This document shows positions 1 through 9,465 of a stretch of 64,000 bases of DNA, one piece after another. The notes under the pieces are model-generated. The model had not been told where the DNA came from. It saw only the letters and a program-made list of their open reading frames with translations, and searched no databases. Every line of letters starts with the position of its first letter. Position 1 is the stretch's first letter. The DNA is taken from assembly GCA_028293625.1 (NCBI GenBank), contig JAQGOL010000042.1, positions 124,001 to 188,000 of the forward strand, written 5' to 3'. A program made the translations under genes and the position numbers. This DNA comes from Chthoniobacteraceae bacterium. GTDB taxonomy: Bacteria > Verrucomicrobiota > Verrucomicrobiia > Chthoniobacterales > Chthoniobacteraceae.

Positions 1-162
1 GTTTTCACCGGTCTCCGGATTGAACGAGGAAGGAAGCCCTTTTTCCTCGGAAACCATATTGCGCGTCCAGGCCGCGCCCCATTGCGGCTGATCAGCGGCC
101 GAGGAAAGCATACAAAGGGAGAGAATGGCGGCAAGCGCGTGCGCGGCGGATCGATAATTCAT
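1..162 (-). CDS. PQQ-binding-like beta-propeller protein, N-terminal part only
   Basis: Reading the minus strand from an ATG at 162 gives 54 codons open to the left edge. The product begins with a signal peptide (MNYRSAAHALAAILSLCMLS, then a likely cleavage after the SSAA residues) followed by a mature start with W-x-x-A-W-T-R-N-M-V and S-E-E-K-G-L-P. That mature start is typical of secreted PQQ-type propeller proteins of Planctomycetes and Verrucomicrobia, and resembles the type of gene at 24672. It is probably periplasmic. No Shine-Dalgarno is visible. The rest of the gene lies outside the window, so the blades and ligand cannot be judged. The family call is inference from a short N-terminus. 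Confidence 0.6.
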   Translation of the reverse strand, partial: MNYRSAAHALAAILSLCMLSSAADQPQWGAAWTRNMVSEEKGLPSSFNPETGEN

Positions 163-246
163 TCGGGAGGAAATTGGAATGCGATGGAAGAACGCAGGCG
201 GGTGCGGGCGCAATCTTAATCCTTCAGGAAGCCGGATCGCGGCGTT

Positions 247-2289
247 CTATACGCGGGTCGGAAGACCCGATGGCGGACGTGAAGGCAAGGCGAGCACCGA
301 GGCCAATGTCTTCAGCAACGCGTCCGCAGTATACGGTTTTGGCAATGTCGCGGAGATCTTCCCAAAATCGAAATCCGGCAGAGGAGCGGCATCAGCGTGG
401 TCGGTGAAAACGACAATCTTGAGCGATTCATCCTGGGCGAGCAACCCGCGCACGAGCTTAAGTCCGTCGGGAAAGGAAGCGCTGACATCGGTAAGTACGG
501 CGACGATCTCGGTGCGGTGGCTTTTATAAAGGGCAAGTCCATCGCCGGAATTGGAAGCGGTGATTGTGCGGTAACCGTGCAACTCGATCACCGTGCGTGC
601 CATCGTCTGAATACTGACATCGTCGTCGATAACCAGAACCAGCTCGCCACGGCCATAACGGGCGGTCAGCGCGGCGGCGGGTGCCGCGGGGGAACCGACT
701 GCCGGAGCCGCCGGCAGGTAGATTTTAAAGCAGCTGCCGGAATTGACCGTGCTCGAAACCGAAATAAACCCGTCGTGACTGCGAATAATCGCGGCCGTGG
801 TGGAAAGCCCAAGGCCCGTGCCACCGCTGGTCGCCGGAGCCTGCTGACTCTTTTCGGTCGCACCGGATCCACTCCCTTCAGTCCCGATCCCGTCGGTTCC
901 GGCATTGGCGCCCCCCGTCTTGGTGGTAAAGAAGGGTTCAAATATCTTGTCGAGAATATCGGCGGCAATCCCGGTGCCCGTATCGGAGACTTCAAGCAAT
1001 ACGTAATCCCCATGCCTGGCTTCGGTGCGAAACTTCCCGTCGAGAACTGCGGAGCCGGTTGCCGTGATTTTTAAAGTCCCGCCATGAGGCATGGCATCGC
1101 GGGCATTCACGCAAAGATTCAGGAGCACCTGATGAAGCTGGGTGGCGTCCGCGATGACGGTGGGGAGATGAGCGCCCAGGACCGTTTCGATGCGGATATC
1201 CTTGGGAAAGGTTTCCTTCGCCATTTTTACCATCTCCTCAATGACGGACGAAAGGTTGAGCGCCGCGCGCTTGCCCTGCACGCCGCGGCTGAACGTGAGG
1301 ATTTGCTTTACGATATCGGCCCCGCGTTGCGCGCTTGCTTCAATGGTGGCGATCATGCGCTGTTCACGCGCCCCGTGGAGTGCGTCCCGCAACATCGGCG
1401 CACACATCACAATCGGGGTAAGGATGTTGTTGAGATCATGCGCGATTCCGCCGGCCAACGCGCCGAGGGTTTCCATGCGTTGCGCGCGCAGGAACTGCGC
1501 TTCAAGCTTCTTCTTCTCGGTAATATCTTCCTTGGTGGCCAAATAATGGGTCGGCTCCCCGCGCGCGTCCCGGATCGGCGAGATGGTGGCGAATTCCCAG
1601 AACAGTTCGCCGTTCTTTTTCTTATCGCAAAATTCCCCGCGCCATTCCAACCCCGCCTCAAGCGCTTCCCACAGGCGCGCGTATTCGGCCTCCCCGATGC
1701 TTTCGATCTCAAAAATAGTCGGTCTCCTGCCGAGCACCTCCAATGCCGAGTAACCGGTGACCTCCTCAAACTTCGGATTCACGTATTCAATAAACCCGCT
1801 GAGATCGGTGATGATAATGGAGACCGGGCTCTGATCGACGGCGCGCGAAAGTTTGCGCACCTGCTCCTCCGCAAGCCGGCGAACGCCCCGCTCCTCGATT
1901 TCCCTCAACGCCCTCCAGATGGCGGCCACCAAACGTGAGCGCCGGTCTTTAAGCACGTAATCGACCGCCCCCATCTTAAGAAGCTCCACGGCAAGCTCCT
2001 CCCCGATGGTGCCCGAAACGAAGATGACAGGAACCTCCGGGGCGAGTTTTCCTGCCAGCTCAAGGGCAATGGCTCCATCAAAATCCGGCAGTCGATAATC
2101 GCTCAGGATAACATCGGGCTCAAAGGACATGAGAGCGCCGATAAAAGCGGGTTCGTTATCGACGCGATGGGAGAAGAATTCAACGCCGCCGGTGCGCAGC
2201 TCATATTCAATGAGAGCCGCATCAATCTCGGAATCCTCAAGCATCAAAATCCGCAGCACTCTCGTGCTATCCGTGGGACAACCCGTCAT
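247..2289 (-). CDS. Hybrid histidine kinase (REC-PAS-HisKA-HATPase-REC)
   Basis: A 680-residue cytoplasmic signalling protein with no membrane segment. An N-terminal receiver has its phospho-acceptor at D64 (ILSDYRLPD). A PAS/PAC region follows (about 145-260), then a HisKA box with H283 (GGIAHDLNN), an N box near 394 (NARDAMPHGG), G boxes, and a C-terminal receiver with D600 (VLTDVS) and a conserved K-P. The ATP lid between the F box (FEPFFTTK) and the GTGLGL box carries a glycine/threonine/alanine-rich insert at about 458-488. It is the third gene of an operon: its ATG at 2289 shares one base with the stop of the preceding response regulator (TAATG). Input is probably phosphoryl transfer to the first receiver, with PAS sensing; the signal is unknown. 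Confidence 0.9.
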   Translation of the reverse strand: MTGCPTDSTRVLRILMLEDSEIDAALIEYELRTGGVEFFSHRVDNEPAFIGALMSFEPDVILSDYRLPDFDGAIALELAGKLAPEVPVIFVSGTIGEELAVELLKMGAVDYVLKDRRSRLVAAIWRALREIEERGVRRLAEEQVRKLSRAVDQSPVSIIITDLSGFIEYVNPKFEEVTGYSALEVLGRRPTIFEIESIGEAEYARLWEALEAGLEWRGEFCDKKKNGELFWEFATISPIRDARGEPTHYLATKEDITEKKKLEAQFLRAQRMETLGALAGGIAHDLNNILTPIVMCAPMLRDALHGAREQRMIATIEASAQRGADIVKQILTFSRGVQGKRAALNLSSVIEEMVKMAKETFPKDIRIETVLGAHLPTVIADATQLHQVLLNLCVNARDAMPHGGTLKITATGSAVLDGKFRTEARHGDYVLLEVSDTGTGIAADILDKIFEPFFTTKTGGANAGTDGIGTEGSGSGATEKSQQAPATSGGTGLGLSTTAAIIRSHDGFISVSSTVNSGSCFKIYLPAAPAVGSPAAPAAALTARYGRGELVLVIDDDVSIQTMARTVIELHGYRTITASNSGDGLALYKSHRTEIVAVLTDVSASFPDGLKLVRGLLAQDESLKIVVFTDHADAAPLPDFDFGKISATLPKPYTADALLKTLASVLALPSRPPSGLPTRV

Positions 2290-2732
2290 TACAAGATGGG
2301 GGGCTGATTAAGAAGCAGCCAGTAGCATCCAACCGTGGAGACGGCTTCACAAAAATTCTCAAACTCCACCGGCTTAACGATGTAACTGTTCACTCCCAGA
2401 TTGTAGGCTTCCACAACATCGCGATCCTCTCGCGAGGAAGTCATTACCACCACCGGCAGCAGCCGCGTGGCCGGGTTCGCGCGGATTTGCCTCAGGACTT
2501 CAATCCCGTCAATTTTTGGCAGTTTAAGATCGAGAAGAACCAGCTTGGGCCAGGCGGTGACATCGCGCCCGGCATATGCGCCGGCGCCGAAGAGAAAATC
2601 GAGAGCTTCCTGCCCGTCGTCAACATGCACAACGTTATTGGCAAGATTGCGTTTCCGCAGGGCGCGCAGGGTTAACTCCGCATCGCGTGGGTTATCCTCC
2701 ACAAGAAGAATTTGAATCAGTGAACTGTTCAT
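2289..2732 (-). CDS. CheY-like single-domain response regulator (Rcp1 type)
   Basis: A 147-residue receiver with no output domain: acidic pocket at V-E-D-N (11-14), phospho-acceptor D68 ([10 protein letters not shown]), a T/S switch (VVVMTSS) and K in YIVKPVE. The spacing ([11 protein letters not shown] near the start) is that of Rcp1-like regulators which partner with bacteriophytochrome-type kinases. The chosen ATG at 2732 overlaps the stop of the upstream kinase as ATGA, which favours it over the longer reading frame that begins at 2795. It most likely shuttles phosphate from the membrane kinase at 2729-5935 and may pass it to the downstream hybrid kinase. Confidence 0.9.
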   Translation of the reverse strand: MNSSLIQILLVEDNPRDAELTLRALRKRNLANNVVHVDDGQEALDFLFGAGAYAGRDVTAWPKLVLLDLKLPKIDGIEVLRQIRANPATRLLPVVVMTSSREDRDVVEAYNLGVNSYIVKPVEFENFCEAVSTVGCYWLLLNQPPIL

Positions 2733-5700
2733 GGATTGAAAATCGGCAGTGCGAAATAAAACGTGGCACCTTCGTTTACTTTGCCTTCGGCCCAAACCCG
2801 GCCGCCGTGGCGATGAATGATCCGCTGGACCAGCGCAAGCCCCACGCCGGTCCCTTCAAACTGGGCCTCCCCATGGAGCCTCTGGAAAACGCCAAACAAC
2901 TTGCCCTCATACCGCATGTCAAACCCGGCGCCGTTGTCGCGGATATGGTAGATCTGCTCATCCTTTTCAAGGCGCCAGCCAGCCTCGATCCGCGCATCGG
3001 CCACTTGGTTGGTAAATTTGAGCGCATTGGAAAAAAGGTTGGTCCACACAAGCCGCAGCATGCCGGCCTCCCCGCAGGCGGGGGGGAGCTCCCCAAGCGT
3101 GAAGTGGACGCTTCGGGTGGGTTCGCGGCCGAGCAGTTCGGCAAACACGCTCCGTGCAAGTCCATGCATGTCAACCGTTGTTGATTGCATTTGTTGACGG
3201 CCGACTCGGGAGAAACTTAACAGATCGTCAATGAGCTGGCCCATTCGTTGCGTCTCACTGCGAATGACTCCCAGGAGCCGGGCTCCTTCGCTTTCAATGA
3301 TCGCGCCGTAATCTTCCATCACCATGCGCGAATAACCGTCAATCGCACGCAACGGCGCCCGCAGATCGTGCGAAACCGAGTAAGAAAAGGCTTCGAGTTC
3401 CTTGACAGCGCGTTCGAGCTGCGCGGTGCGTTCCGTCACGCGCAATTCCAGTGTTTCATTAAGCTCACGAATCTGCGCTTCGGCCCGCTTTTGATCTTCA
3501 ATGTCGGTGCTTGTCCCAAACCAGCGCACGATCGTTCCCTCCGCGTCGCGCACCGGCAGTGCCCGGCCCAGGTGCCAGCGGTAACTCCCGTCGGCGCCGC
3601 GTTTAAAACGATACTCGATTTCGTAAGGCGTCCCGGTCCGGCACGCGGTGGTCCACTTGTCAATGCAGTTCTGGAGATCGTCGGGATGCAGCACCATCTC
3701 CCAGCCCCAGCCAACGGTTTGTTCCAGGCTGAGCGCCGTGTACGCAAACCAGCGATTGTTGTAATAATCGAGGAATCCATCGGGCTTGGCAGCCCAGACA
3801 ATCTGCGGCATCGCATCGGCAAGCTCGCGGAAGTTCTTCTCGCTTGCGCGAAGCGCTTCCTCCGCCTTTTTGCGCTCGGTTGTATCGTGATAAAGGATCA
3901 CAACGCCACTCACCTCCTGCTCCTCAAACAGCGGCGTACTGATAAAATCGAGCACGACCGGAGTGCCATCCTTTTTCCAATAAAGCTCGTCGGCGCCGCG
4001 ATGCACCCGGGCGTCGGTCAGCGCGGCAAGCGCCGGGCATTCCTCGCGCGGATACGGAGTTCCATCGGTGTGGTGGGAATGCACTTTTTCATGGAACGCA
4101 CAGCCGACAATCTCATCCGGTTCCCAGCCGAACATCGTGACGGCAGCCGGATTTAAAAAGAGCAGATGGCCATCCGTGTCGAGCCTTACAATTCCATCGC
4201 CCGCGGAGGTGACGATCTGCTGCATCTCAGCGTTTAGAAGCCGGTTCTCACGTTCAGCCTGCTTGCGGCCAGTAATATCGCTGCAAGCGCCTACCCATTC
4301 GCTGAGCCTTCCCTCCGGGTTAAATACCGGCACCGCGCGCGTCGCGTAGTCGCGATAGGTTCCATCGGCTTCCCTGGCGCGATATTCTGCAAAATAGGGA
4401 GTCGCGGATTGCAATGCGTGCTTCCACGCCGCCTGCACAGCCCGGAGGTCCTCGGGATGAATCGCGGTTTTTTCCCCTGGGATATACCGTTCAACCTCCT
4501 GCCCTGCGCCGGGCGCCGCGGCATCCGGGAAAAGCGGCCGAGCGTCGTGACCCTCCGGCGGACTGATCCAGGCCACCTGCGAACTTGCCACCACCAGCGA
4601 GCGCAGGCGTTGTTCGCTGTTAAGAAGCGCTTCCGTTGATTGCTGGCGTCTTATTACCTCGCGGTTAAGCAAAAACAAACCGCTGCATAGGAAAGCCAAG
4701 CCCAGAAGTGTCCCGATTGGCAGGACGGCAAACGCCTTGCGCACCACCGCTGTAGAGCGCTCTTCGCGCTGGGCGAGAAGCGCATATTCCTCCTTCTCAA
4801 CCTCATCGAGCACCGTCCGGATTTGATCAACAAGCATCCTATCATTTTTCTCGGCCAAAGGATTGAAAGGCGTTCCCGTCATAACACCCGCGAGCGCTTC
4901 TACTCGCTGGCGATCGAGTTCCATCCATTCCACAACAAGAACTCCAGCCGCTTCGAGCCGCGCGTGTTGCGCCTGGTTATCCGCCGTAAGATCGCGGAGT
5001 TGATCAAAGTGAGTATGGATGGCAACGATGGCAGCCAGATTTGAACCTAAAAACTCCTGATCTCCCGTCATGAGGTAACTGCGAATCGCAGACTGGCTGT
5101 CTGCGATATCGGCCCAGAGCTGCTGCAAACCCGCCACGATCGCGTGGGTGTGCCTGACCCAGTTGGTTGCTTCAAGAATCTCCTGCGAGCTGCGATAGGA
5201 ATTGGTGGCAACCGCCGCAAAAAGCCCCAGTCCGCAGAGAAAACATGCCGCCAGCCGCCTGCCGATGATCCATCGCAAGCCGGCCTGCTCCCACGCCACG
5301 CTCAGGATGCCAAGCCCGATGAGCACAAAGATGAGAGAGGTGTGCAATGCCATTCCCGTCAGGCTCCACCAACGAATCCCGACAGCCAGATTGGCAACAT
5401 AACCGGTGAAAACCATCAACCCGAGCGCAAACACCAACGAACCAATCACCGCGAGCGCCAGAGAAGAGATCCGCGCCATTTTCGATGGCCGGCTCATGAA
5501 AAAAAGAGCGGCGGCGGTCAGCACAAACCCGGCCGCTGTATTCGGTGCCATCCGCCCGAGATCAATCAGTGCGGCCGGGAACCCGACAGCGGCGTCCGAG
5601 GGCAAATCCAGGCCGCGCTGCCATTGGAGAAAGAGGTTGAAAAGCGTGCCGCCGCCCAGGACGCCGACGAGCGCGGCGTTCAAGCGGACAACCAGGCGGG

Positions 5701-5935
5701 CTCCGCGGCTTGGCACGTGGAGCAGCCAAAACGCGATCCCGGCGCAAACAAAACCAAAAGCGGTATGCGGCCGCATTGGAGCCAATCCAGGAACCACGCT
5801 CTTCAGGGAATTGGAATCAATCAGCCAGCCACAAAGGACCAGGGCGCCAACGAGCGCCGCCAAGGCTCCTGTAAATCTCAGAAGCCCTTGATTCAACGCA
5901 CTCTGAGGAGGAGGGCCGCAGGTTTCCCGCTGCAT
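2729..5935 (-). CDS. Membrane sensor histidine kinase with CHASE3-like and three PAS domains
   Basis: 1068 residues. The N-terminal third has about six to seven hydrophobic helices, a CHASE3-like extracytoplasmic segment (conserved pattern around N-W-V-R-H-T and S-Y-L-M-T-G-D), then a further membrane helix. Three PAS/PAC units follow, each ending in a D-I-T/D-T-T/D-I-E PAC pattern. HisKA has its phospho-histidine at about H856 ([11 protein letters not shown]), and a HATPase domain ends the protein (N-A-L-K-F, D-N-G-A-G-F, G-T-G-V-G-L). The kinase core is of the phytochrome/Cph1 type. The frame is open from a TTG at 5971, but the ATG at 5935 is the first ATG. It is the first gene of a tightly coupled three-gene signalling operon. 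Confidence 0.88.
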   Translation of the reverse strand: MQRETCGPPPQSALNQGLLRFTGALAALVGALVLCGWLIDSNSLKSVVPGLAPMRPHTAFGFVCAGIAFWLLHVPSRGARLVVRLNAALVGVLGGGTLFNLFLQWQRGLDLPSDAAVGFPAALIDLGRMAPNTAAGFVLTAAALFFMSRPSKMARISSLALAVIGSLVFALGLMVFTGYVANLAVGIRWWSLTGMALHTSLIFVLIGLGILSVAWEQAGLRWIIGRRLAACFLCGLGLFAAVATNSYRSSQEILEATNWVRHTHAIVAGLQQLWADIADSQSAIRSYLMTGDQEFLGSNLAAIVAIHTHFDQLRDLTADNQAQHARLEAAGVLVVEWMELDRQRVEALAGVMTGTPFNPLAEKNDRMLVDQIRTVLDEVEKEEYALLAQREERSTAVVRKAFAVLPIGTLLGLAFLCSGLFLLNREVIRRQQSTEALLNSEQRLRSLVVASSQVAWISPPEGHDARPLFPDAAAPGAGQEVERYIPGEKTAIHPEDLRAVQAAWKHALQSATPYFAEYRAREADGTYRDYATRAVPVFNPEGRLSEWVGACSDITGRKQAERENRLLNAEMQQIVTSAGDGIVRLDTDGHLLFLNPAAVTMFGWEPDEIVGCAFHEKVHSHHTDGTPYPREECPALAALTDARVHRGADELYWKKDGTPVVLDFISTPLFEEQEVSGVVILYHDTTERKKAEEALRASEKNFRELADAMPQIVWAAKPDGFLDYYNNRWFAYTALSLEQTVGWGWEMVLHPDDLQNCIDKWTTACRTGTPYEIEYRFKRGADGSYRWHLGRALPVRDAEGTIVRWFGTSTDIEDQKRAEAQIRELNETLELRVTERTAQLERAVKELEAFSYSVSHDLRAPLRAIDGYSRMVMEDYGAIIESEGARLLGVIRSETQRMGQLIDDLLSFSRVGRQQMQSTTVDMHGLARSVFAELLGREPTRSVHFTLGELPPACGEAGMLRLVWTNLFSNALKFTNQVADARIEAGWRLEKDEQIYHIRDNGAGFDMRYEGKLFGVFQRLHGEAQFEGTGVGLALVQRIIHRHGGRVWAEGKVNEGATFYFALPIFNP

Positions 5936-6046
5936 TGCCCGGAGTAATAAGTTGGCGTGCTCCCCGCGCAAAGCCTTTTCAGCACCTGATCGCCCCCGGC
6001 CTCACTTGCTGCTTTTCAGAAGCCATTTTTCGCCGTCCACTCTCGC

Positions 6047-6898
6047 ATGCTCCCCCGCCTTCCTTCACCCGCACCGTGGCATTTCGCCATACTCACCGTT
6101 CTCGGTTTGATTTTCCCGGTAGCTGCGCTTTATGGCGAAGATGCGCGTCCCGTGGAAGATGCCGCCAGCATCCCGGTCCAAAAAATCGCCAATCCCGCCT
6201 TGCCGACCCTTTTTCTTGTTGGCGATTCAACGGTCAAAGTCGGCACCTCAGGGCAGCGCGGCTGGGGCGAAGAGATTGGCCTTTTTTTTGATCGTTCGAA
6301 AATCAACGTTGTTAACCGCGCCATCGGCGGGCGCAGCAGCCGCACCTTTCAAACCGAAGGCCGCTGGGAACAGCTGCTCGCTGAACTGAAAACCAACGAC
6401 TTTGTTCTCATTCAGTTTGGCCACAATGACGGCGGCGATATTTCCAAAGGAACCCGTCCGCGCGCTTCCCTGAAAGGAAGTGGAGACGAGAACGTGGTCG
6501 TCGCGATCGATGGAAAGGAGGAAACCGTCCACACGTTTGGATGGTATATCCGCAAATACATCACCGATACGCAGGCACGGGGCGCCACCCCCATCGTCTG
6601 CTCCTTGATTCCCAGAAAAATCTGGACCTCGGATGGGAAGATCGTGCGCGCGTCGGAAAACTACGGCAAATGGACCGCTGACGCCGCCCGCGCCACAGGG
6701 GCCGCGTTCGTTGACTTAAACGAAATCGTTGCCAGGGAATACGAGAAACTCGGGAAGGAGAAAGTGGAGACCTTCTTTGCCGACGAACACACCCACACCA
6801 ACGTGGCCGGAGCCCGGGTCAATGCGGCAAGCGTCATTGCGGGCCTGCAAGCCCTTAAGGAAAATCCTCTGGCCCCCTATCTCATCCCCCATCTGTAG
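6047..6898 (+). CDS. SGNH/GDSL esterase, rhamnogalacturonan acetylesterase-like
   Basis: 283 residues with an N-terminal signal peptide (hydrophobic stretch about 13-28). The SGNH blocks are all visible: block I V-G-D-S-T with nucleophile S61, block II glycine in R-A-I-G-G-R-S, block III N127 in F-G-H-N-D, and block V D246-E-H-T-H250. The order and spacing match rhamnogalacturonan acetylesterases (CE12-like), which remove acetyl groups from pectic or related polysaccharides outside the cytoplasm. The true substrate cannot be read from sequence. Its stop is separated by one base from the start of the S9 peptidase gene, so the two are almost certainly co-transcribed. Confidence 0.88.
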   Translation: MLPRLPSPAPWHFAILTVLGLIFPVAALYGEDARPVEDAASIPVQKIANPALPTLFLVGDSTVKVGTSGQRGWGEEIGLFFDRSKINVVNRAIGGRSSRTFQTEGRWEQLLAELKTNDFVLIQFGHNDGGDISKGTRPRASLKGSGDENVVVAIDGKEETVHTFGWYIRKYITDTQARGATPIVCSLIPRKIWTSDGKIVRASENYGKWTADAARATGAAFVDLNEIVAREYEKLGKEKVETFFADEHTHTNVAGARVNAASVIAGLQALKENPLAPYLIPHL

Positions 6899-6899
6899 T

Positions 6900-9395
6900 A
6901 TGTCCCCCTCCCTACTCCTCGCCGCATTCTCGGCGCTCTGCCTCGGAACATTCCCGATATTTGCCGAGGAAGGCGGCACTCGCGCCGACTACAATCGGGC
7001 GCGCGAGCTGGGGCGCCGATTTGAAGGAAAGATCGTTCGCGACCGGTTCCAGCCGCATTGGCTGCCGAACAATACCCGGTTCTGGTACGAAGTCCGCACC
7101 GGGGCGGGTTCTTCCGAGTTTATTTTGGTCGACGCGGAAAGCGGAATCCGCCGGCCCGCGTTTGATCAGCCCCGGTTGATGGAAAAAATGGCCGGGCTGG
7201 GAATCAACGAGCCTGGTCGTTTGGAGAATCTCCGGTTTGTCGGAGAGGCGATTGAATTTCGAGCCGGCGGGAAAAATTGGCACTGCGAGCTTTCGACCTA
7301 CGAATTGCAGGAACTGGCGTCCGTGCCCGTGATCGCACCCCTTGAGGACGATGTCCCACTCGCCAGCAAACGGACCGGCCCGGAGACATCGCTTCATTTC
7401 ATCAACCGTACGACCGCCACGGTGGAACTCTTTTGGATCGACAGCGATGGAGCGCGTCAGACCTACGGGAAACTAGCTCCCGGCCAGGAACGCGAGCAGC
7501 ACACCTTTGCCGGACATGTCTGGCTGGCTGCTAACGAAGCCGGAAAACCAATCGCGCGATTCGCCGCGCAGGAAGCCGCGGCAACGGCCGAGATCGTTCC
7601 GCCTTCCCCGAAGTCCGCCCCACCCAGGGAAACACGCCATCGCACCCCAGCCCGGCGAGAGATCTCGCCCGATGGCCAATGGCGTGCGTCTATCCGCGAT
7701 TACAACCTTATTCTAACCAATACGGAGACCGAAAGAGAGACCGCGCTTACGACCGATGGCAGCGCCCAGGCCGCCTATGACGAACATCTTGTCTGGTCGC
7801 CTGATTCCACAAAAGTGGTCGCACTCCGCACCGAGAGCGGCACCGATCGCAAAGTTTACGTCGTGGAGTCGTCTCCAAAAGATCAGCTCCAGCCCAGGCT
7901 CCACTCTTACGATTACCCGAAACCGGGTGATCCGGTACCGGTCTCCAAACCGCATCTCTTCGAGATGGCGCACTTAAAGGAAGTGCCGATTGATGACGCG
8001 CTGTTTCGCAATCCATGGAGCTTGGGCGATGTGCGTTGGGAGCATGACTCGAGCCGGTTTACTTTTCTCTACAACCAACGCGGCCACCAGGTTCTGCGCA
8101 TTGTGGCCGTGGATGCCGCCACTGGCGAAGCGCGCGCCATTGTCGACGAATCCAGCCAGACTTTTATTTGTTATTCGGGCAAAAGCTTTCACGAAACCAT
8201 CGAGGAGACCGGCGAAATCATTTGGATGTCTGAGCGCGATGGATGGAACCATCTCTATTTGTACGATGGGAAAAGCGGGCAGGTTAAAAACCAGATCACC
8301 AAGGGCGAATGGGTTGTCAGAGAAGTTGATCGCGTTGACCGGGAGGCTCGCCAGATCTGGTTTCGCGCCGGGGGTGTCTATCCGGACCAGGACCCGTATT
8401 ACCTGCACCTTTGCCGCGTGAATTTCGATGGGAGCGGGTTCACTCTCCTGACGGAAGGCGATGGCACGCACGCGGTCGAATTTTCGCCCGATCGCCGCTT
8501 TTTTATCGACCGCTACTCCCGTGTCGATCTCGCCCCGGTGACGGAGCTGAGATCCTCCGCCGATGGGCATCTTCTCTGCAAACTCGAGACCGCCAGCCTC
8601 GCCCCGCTGATCGAAGCCGGCTGGCGGGCGCCCGAGCGCTTTGTGGCAAAAGGCCGCGATGGCGTGACCGACATTTACGGCATCATCAACCGGCCCACCA
8701 CGTTTGATCCGAACAGGAAATATCCGGTGATTGAAAACATCTACGCCGGGCCGCAGGATTCTTTTGTCCCCAAAAGCTTCAGCACTCTCAACCGGATGCA
8801 GGAGCTCGCTGAACTCGGGTTTATTGTCGTCCAGATTGATGGGATGGGCACCAGCAATCGCTCTAAGAAGTTCCACGACGTCTGCTGGCAGAACCTCGCC
8901 GATGCGGGCTTTCCGGACCGGATTCTCTGGATGCAAGCCGCCGCGGCCCGCGAGCCTGCCATGGACCTCACCAGGGTCGGCATTTACGGAACCTCCGCTG
9001 GCGGCCAGAACGCGCTCGGGGGACTGCTTCTCCACGGCGATTTCTATAAGGCTGGAATCGCTGACTGCGGCTGCCACGACAATCGCATGGATAAAATCTG
9101 GTGGAACGAGCAATGGATGGGCTGGCCGATAGGGGCACATTACTCCCAGCAATCCAACGTCACCCTGGCGCCTAAACTTCAGGGCAAGCTCCTGCTGATG
9201 GTGGGCGAGCTTGATAAAAACGTTGATCCAGCCAGCACCATGCAGGTTGTCGATGCGCTGATCAAAGCTGACAAAGACTTCGAACTCCTCGTCGTGCCCG
9301 GAGCAGGACATGGCGTCTCGGGCGCCTCTTACGGCAGGCGCCGGCTACAGGACTTCTTTGTAAAAACGCTCCTTGCCGTGGAACCTCGCCGCTAA
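6900..9395 (+). CDS. S9 family (DPP-IV-like) serine peptidase with an inserted VHL-beta-like domain
   Basis: 831 residues. The ATG at 6900 is chosen because it opens a clear signal peptide (hydrophobic 5-18) directly after the GDSL stop. A propeller-type N-terminal domain resembles DPP-IV_N. The C-terminal alpha/beta hydrolase has S699 (IYGTSAGGQ), an acidic residue D772 or D776 (GELDKNVDP) and H804 (GAGHG), the expected triad order. Residues about 163-220 do not look like propeller: the pattern L-H-F-x-N-R-T, then F-W-I-D-S-D-G, then Y-G-K-L-A-P-G-Q, then H-T-F-A-G-H-V-W matches the von Hippel-Lindau beta domain. The peptidase is probably periplasmic or secreted and releases dipeptides or cleaves prolyl peptides. 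The role of the insert is unknown. Confidence 0.88.
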   Translation: MSPSLLLAAFSALCLGTFPIFAEEGGTRADYNRARELGRRFEGKIVRDRFQPHWLPNNTRFWYEVRTGAGSSEFILVDAESGIRRPAFDQPRLMEKMAGLGINEPGRLENLRFVGEAIEFRAGGKNWHCELSTYELQELASVPVIAPLEDDVPLASKRTGPETSLHFINRTTATVELFWIDSDGARQTYGKLAPGQEREQHTFAGHVWLAANEAGKPIARFAAQEAAATAEIVPPSPKSAPPRETRHRTPARREISPDGQWRASIRDYNLILTNTETERETALTTDGSAQAAYDEHLVWSPDSTKVVALRTESGTDRKVYVVESSPKDQLQPRLHSYDYPKPGDPVPVSKPHLFEMAHLKEVPIDDALFRNPWSLGDVRWEHDSSRFTFLYNQRGHQVLRIVAVDAATGEARAIVDESSQTFICYSGKSFHETIEETGEIIWMSERDGWNHLYLYDGKSGQVKNQITKGEWVVREVDRVDREARQIWFRAGGVYPDQDPYYLHLCRVNFDGSGFTLLTEGDGTHAVEFSPDRRFFIDRYSRVDLAPVTELRSSADGHLLCKLETASLAPLIEAGWRAPERFVAKGRDGVTDIYGIINRPTTFDPNRKYPVIENIYAGPQDSFVPKSFSTLNRMQELAELGFIVVQIDGMGTSNRSKKFHDVCWQNLADAGFPDRILWMQAAAAREPAMDLTRVGIYGTSAGGQNALGGLLLHGDFYKAGIADCGCHDNRMDKIWWNEQWMGWPIGAHYSQQSNVTLAPKLQGKLLLMVGELDKNVDPASTMQVVDALIKADKDFELLVVPGAGHGVSGASYGRRRLQDFFVKTLLAVEPRR

Positions 9396-9408
9396 AGCTC
9401 GCACGGAG

Positions 9409-9428
9409 CGGCAATTTTCGAATTGCCG
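9409..9428. terminator. UUCG-tetraloop hairpin between convergent genes
   Basis: A perfect 8-bp stem (cggcaatt / aattgccg) closed by ttcg, 14 bases after the stop of the S9 peptidase and 38 bases before the stop of the convergent gene at 9466. UUCG loops are unusually stable and common in terminators. No strong U tract follows on either strand, so intrinsic termination is inference; it could instead protect 3' ends. Confidence 0.5.
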
Positions 9429-9465
9429 TCGTAAGAACCCGATATGAAGCGCGAATAGGTAACGC

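Noticed and set aside
3248-4156. Plus-strand open frame of 302 codons opposite the membrane kinase
   Set aside because: Antisense to PAS and HisKA domains with conserved motifs; the frame shows no protein-like pattern.
7974-9311. Long minus-strand open frame (445 codons) opposite the S9 peptidase
   Set aside because: The plus strand has a recognisable family with catalytic residues in place; the antisense frame has no family character.
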